Source: Platerodrilus igneus (lineage: Eukaryota > Arthropoda > Insecta > Coleoptera > Lycidae). Taken from it: a stretch of 64,000 nucleotides of DNA. Positions within the stretch are counted from its first letter, which is position 1. Every line of letters starts with the position of its first letter. A program made the translations under genes and the position numbers. The DNA is taken from contig JARFIW010000831.1 in assembly GCA_036346225.1 (NCBI GenBank), positions 3,720,001 through 3,784,000 of the forward strand, read 5' to 3'. Below are positions 60,400 through 64,000 of this stretch, piece by piece. The notes under the pieces are model-generated. The model did no database searches. It was not told where the DNA came from and saw nothing but the letters and a program-made list of their open reading frames with translations.

Positions 60400-61600
60400 G
60401 GAGAATGCGATCGGAAAGCTAAGAATAAGAGTCGGGAACATTTTGCGGGTCGGAGCGTAGAATTTTAGAAGTATTAAGCAAGAAGGTAAGCTAGAGAACC
60501 TGAAAATTGAAATGAGTAGGTTAGCACCAGACATAGTAGGGATGAGCGAAGTTTGGTGGCCAGAGATGGGGGATTTTTGGAGTGGAGACTTCAGGGTAAT
60601 TCATACAGGAGCAGAGGAAGGAAATTCGGGTGTGGGGATAGCCATGTGAAAAAATATAGGACACTGTGTTGAAAATTACTTACAAAAGAACGAAAGAGTA
60701 CTAATGATTAGATTAGAATCTAAACCGGTAAACACAGTAATAATACAAGTATAAATGCCCACCTCTAAACTACAGTGACGAAGAGGTAGAAGCGATCTAC
60801 AAAGATATCGAAGACATAATAAGATACGCAAAAGGACATGAAAATTTAATAATTACGGGGGATTTTAATGCAGTGGTAAGTGAGGGTAGGGAAGAAGCGG
60901 TAGTAGGTTTATTTGGTATAGGCACGAGAAACGAAAGGGGAAATAGGCTGGTAGAATTTTGCGACAAGAACAATTTAACCATCACAAACACATTATTTCA
61001 CATCATGCTAGAAGGCGATATATGTGGAAGATTCCAGGAGATATAGAAAGATATCAAATAGATTACAATCTTTGTTAGACAACGGTTTAGGAATCAAATA
61101 AAAGACTGTAGAAGCTACCCAGAAGCAGATATAAACACTGACCACAATATAGTAATTATGAAGGCCTTACTTAAGTTTAAAAATTTGCAAAAAAGAAATG
61201 AAAAAATGCACTTGGACTTATAGAAACTAAAAGATAAAGATGTTCAAGAAAGATTCGAAAAAAGTCCAATGAATTGTTGAAAGATAACAAAAAAATAGCT
61301 GAAACTAGGAAAGTAGAAATAGAATGGAATAACATTAAATCCAGCTTAGACATGGCAGCAAAAGATATTCTGGGGTATACACAAAAAAAAAATAAGAAAT
61401 TATGGATAATAAAGGATATCCTGAATTTAATAGAAGAAAGACAAAATACAAATATAAATCAGACGAAACAGGAAAACGGATACAAAGCCATAAAATGGGA
61501 AATTATTTGCAAATGCAGGAAAACTAAAAAACCATGCATTGATGAAAGGTGTAAAGAGGTTGTCACCGCTGATGGTAAACCAGAAATAGACGATAGGTAA
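60400..61600 (+). pseudogene. LINE endonuclease domain and linker
   Basis: Pieces in shifting frames match an apurinic-type endonuclease: LAPDIVGMSEVWWPEMGDFW (about 60515-60573, catalytic Glu), SGVGIAM, ITGDFNAVVSEGREEAVVG (about 60850-60905), NRLVEFCDKNNLTITNT, WKIPGDIERYQIDY (about 61025-61065) and TDHNIVIMK (about 61140), where family members usually have SDHN. The linker 61274-61600 (NELLKDNKKIAETRKVE..., ending CKEVVTADGKPEIDD) is open. The endonuclease nicks target DNA to prime reverse transcription. Confidence 0.75.
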
Positions 61601-61607
61601 TTGGTCC

Positions 61608-62871
61608 CTGTTGTAACGATGGCAGAAGGGGAGGGTGGCTTGCTCAGCCAGGAGGTCGTGGGCTGACGGCTTCGGCTAAGGACCAGAATGGGGCGCCAGA
61701 GTCTTGCCACAAAGAAAATATAGAACCGTGACTCAAAGGTTCCAACTCATACACAAGTTCCCAAATACCATATCCAAGCAGCACAAAGCGGCACAATCGT
61801 CACGCGCTAACTCAAAACAATAATAAAAATAATAATCAAGGAACACGTACAATATTTACTTGGCACAAATACAGGTGACACAATGCACAAAAAAAGAGAC
61901 AATAAAGTGATGCGTGGAGACCCACGAACGGTTCGGTACATACACGTGGTACCGCAAAATAGGCGAATGAATAAGTTGTAACTAACGCAAGTTAAAACGC
62001 GACGAAAGGCATGCCGCTCATCCGTTATATAAAGGCGCAGAGATAAATAATTTCTAAAATTTATAAATATATCGCGTTCGTTGGTGGATCTTTTACAAAA
62101 CAAAATATCGTAGCATAAAAATAAACCTGAAAAATAAGGCAAAATACATAGCATATAAATCTGGTGAAATTAATAGTAAAGCAGATCACAAAAAAAAGTA
62201 TAAACACACTGTAGGTCACAATTGTTACTACAAAACTTCGGTATCTAAAGAAAAAGTACACACAATAGTTCGCCTGAATAGTGATTAAACATGTAAACAC
62301 CGAGGGGAAAGCAAAAGAATTTATCAAACGTTACTTCTAATTTCCAAAAATGTAAAAATATAACTTTCGTTGTGATAAACCTGAACTTTGTAATAATTAA
62401 AGTGTAAATAAATTTAGCTGATAACGTAGTTTAAATTGGGTGTTGAGGCGATACCAAAAAAAAACAGGTATTAAAGTAAATAGGTATACGACCTTCGAGA
62501 TCCAGGTGTCCTGGTACTCTTAGCAGTAGCAACACAACTCTGGGCTCGATAATCGGCGGGGCGACTATTGCTTCCTTCCAGAACAGCAAAATTTAAATTT
62601 GTAAACAAAAGCAAGGAACAAGCAGGAACGGTGATCGAAAGCAAAAACAAAAGGTACTACTAAAAGTAGTACCGACGGCAGTCTAAAGCAGGTAGTACTA
62701 AAAGATGGTATAAAAAAGAAGGCCACTAAAATGAGAGAAAAATAATTAAAATACCAATACTGTACCTAAATAATTACGTACGTTGGACGACGTTATCGCA
62801 AAAGCGAAGAGTCGGAGACGCAAATAAATTCCACAAACGGAAGTGGACAAACGCCACTAACTTCTGTTGTA
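61608..62871. other. Possible insertion of unknown type inside the LINE
   Basis: RT coding expected after the linker is absent for about 1.25 kb. The octamer CTGTTGTA occurs at both edges (61608-61615 and 62864-62871), which could be an 8-bp target duplication. Inside is a promoter-like TTATATAAAGGCGCAG (about 62023-62038). I see no inverted ends and no coding capacity I recognise. Confidence 0.35.
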
Positions 62872-63249
62872 TAATTACAGATCCTCCCCAAAGAGATGCT
62901 AAAACAAATGCTCAATACGCACTAATAAAATTATACAACAAAACCAAGAGCGTTCACTTTACTCTTTTACAAGCTTCAAACAAACAATGAATATCGACAT
63001 CATGCACACTACACTTGCTAGATAAGATAATCGACCCATTCAGAAATAGAAATAGACAAAGAATTAAAACGAGTTGGAAATTAACCTCGAGAACCGGATA
63101 AGATTTTATAGAAAACACAGAATAACTTCAAAACTGGAAAGCTACACGTAACAAGGTACAAACTAAGATGGAAATAGAAAAGACAGATTAAGCATACAAA
63201 CTAATTAGAATTAATTTTAGGAATATAAAACCGGATAGCAAAAATATAA

Positions 63250-64000
63250 AGGACGCGGGAGAAAACGTCATAATGGAAAATGTAGAGAAAGTGGGTAGAT
63301 GTCCAATGCAGGAAGGCATTGGGAATTACTATGCTAAGACAAAAAATTGATATGCTTAGAATTGCAAATCATACAGCGGTATTAGCATTTAGCAAGCAAA
63401 AGTTAGAAGTTGCTCTTAATGGAATGGAAACGGTTACAACAGAGAGATACGGTATGAAAATTAACAAAAATAAAACTAAAGTACTAGTATGCAAAGGAGT
63501 GAAAAAATAAAAAATAAGGGTACAAATAGGTAACAAGAACTTAAAAGAGGTTACGGATTTCTCCTACCTAGGAAGCCAAATAATGCAAGATGGGAAAAGC
63601 GCAAGATATATAAAATAAAGATTAGCACAATGTCGTGCTACATTTAACAAGAAAAAGCAGCTACTGTGTTCAAAAACAACAAAAAAAACAAGAAAAGATT
63701 GCTTAAAACATATATGAGGAGCACAGCACTGTATGGCTGTGAAGCCTGGACAGTAGAAGGAGCGGACAAAAAAAAGGTGAAAGCCTTTGAAATGTGGTGC
63801 TACAGACGATTGATGAAAATATAATAGACAGACAAAGTTAAGAACAAAGAGGTACTAGAAATTGTAGGGGAAGAAAGAAATATGTGGTAAACGATAAAAA
63901 ATTGGAGAGATAGGATGATAGGCCACATACTACGGCATGAGGAAATAGTGCGGAATATATTAGAAGCAGAGATAGGAAAAAAGAAAAGTAGAGGTAGACC
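63250..64000 (+). pseudogene. LINE reverse transcriptase, C-terminal part
   Basis: Open piece 63319-63510 gives MGITMLRQKIDMLRIANHTA then GMKINKNKTKVLVCKG. The catalytic box, usually F/Y-A-D-D in this group, is replaced by IANH. Downstream, in other frames: VTDFSYLGSQIMQDGKSAR (about 63551-63607), CRATFNKKKQLLCSKTT, an LLKTYxxSTALYGCEAWT-like stretch (about 63698-63750), KAFEMWCYRRLMK (about 63783-63820) and DRMIGHILRHEE (about 63911-63945). This matches the conserved thumb/C-terminal region of RTE-like LINEs. The 3' end lies outside the window. Confidence 0.75.

Larger units (their letters stand above)
59790..64000 (+). mobile_element. RTE-like non-LTR retrotransposon, broken, running off the window
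   Basis: A 5' region at about 59790-60480, interrupted by the SINE at 59990-60287, is followed by an endonuclease domain (60480-61190), a linker (61270-61600), a foreign-looking stretch (about 61608-62871) and the second half of the RT with thumb region (63250-64000). The domain order and motif wording fit the RTE-like LINEs common in insects. Stops and frameshifts occur throughout. Confidence 0.75.

Noticed and set aside
1..64000. CRISPR arrays, bacterial operons or rRNA genes
   Set aside because: No regularly spaced identical short repeats with unique spacers, no clustered long ORFs, and no rRNA-like conserved blocks were seen.

Overview
This window looks like a piece of an AT-rich arthropod nuclear genome, most likely an insect. 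I found no intact host gene, bacterial operon or CRISPR array. Almost everything I can name is a transposable element or its remains: BEL/Pao and Ty3/gypsy retrotransposons (one gypsy family carries an insect errantivirus-type env), a mariner transposon, two non-LTR retrotransposons, a tRNA-derived SINE, and a small element with terminal inverted repeats (TIRs) carrying a pipsqueak-type helix-turn-helix and a viral-type packaging ATPase. The insect assignment is inferred from this element mix.

Layout. 1-4090: 5' half of an errantivirus-like element on the minus strand (protease, gag, leader, primer-binding site, LTR). 6.5-7.7 kb: LINE remnants with a SINE. 7.9-9.24 kb: a retroelement gag split by a solo LTR. 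10848-17590: a complete BEL/Pao element on the minus strand, with near-identical 424-bp LTRs, a 5-bp target duplication and a SINE inside gag. 24.9-27.5 kb: decayed gypsy pol, a possible short LTR and a triplicated 44-bp repeat. 28.8-30.7 kb: tandem repeats, including a satellite-like array with a two-part monomer. 34489-36546: the TIR-bounded HTH/ATPase element. 37.8-44.7 kb: a permuted repeat pair interleaved with gypsy and BEL fragments. 44.7-47.1 kb: a LINE. 47137-48435: a mariner. 54475-57532: an internally deleted errantivirus copy that keeps env, followed by an opposite-facing solo LTR at 57606-58158. 59.8-64.0 kb: an RTE-like LINE with a SINE in its 5' region.

Insertions can be ordered. 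The SINE entered the BEL gag after the BEL element landed, and the errantivirus-like LTR entered an older gag and then collapsed to a solo LTR. The errantivirus-like family is present four times; where flanks are visible it sits at CGCG or CGCC. Long stretches (about 4.1-6.5, 19.2-24.2, 31.2-32.0, 36.6-37.8, 39.0-40.7, 50.9-54.4 and 58.2-59.8 kb) hold no coding signal I can support.

All family assignments come from reading motifs by eye; no database search was possible.
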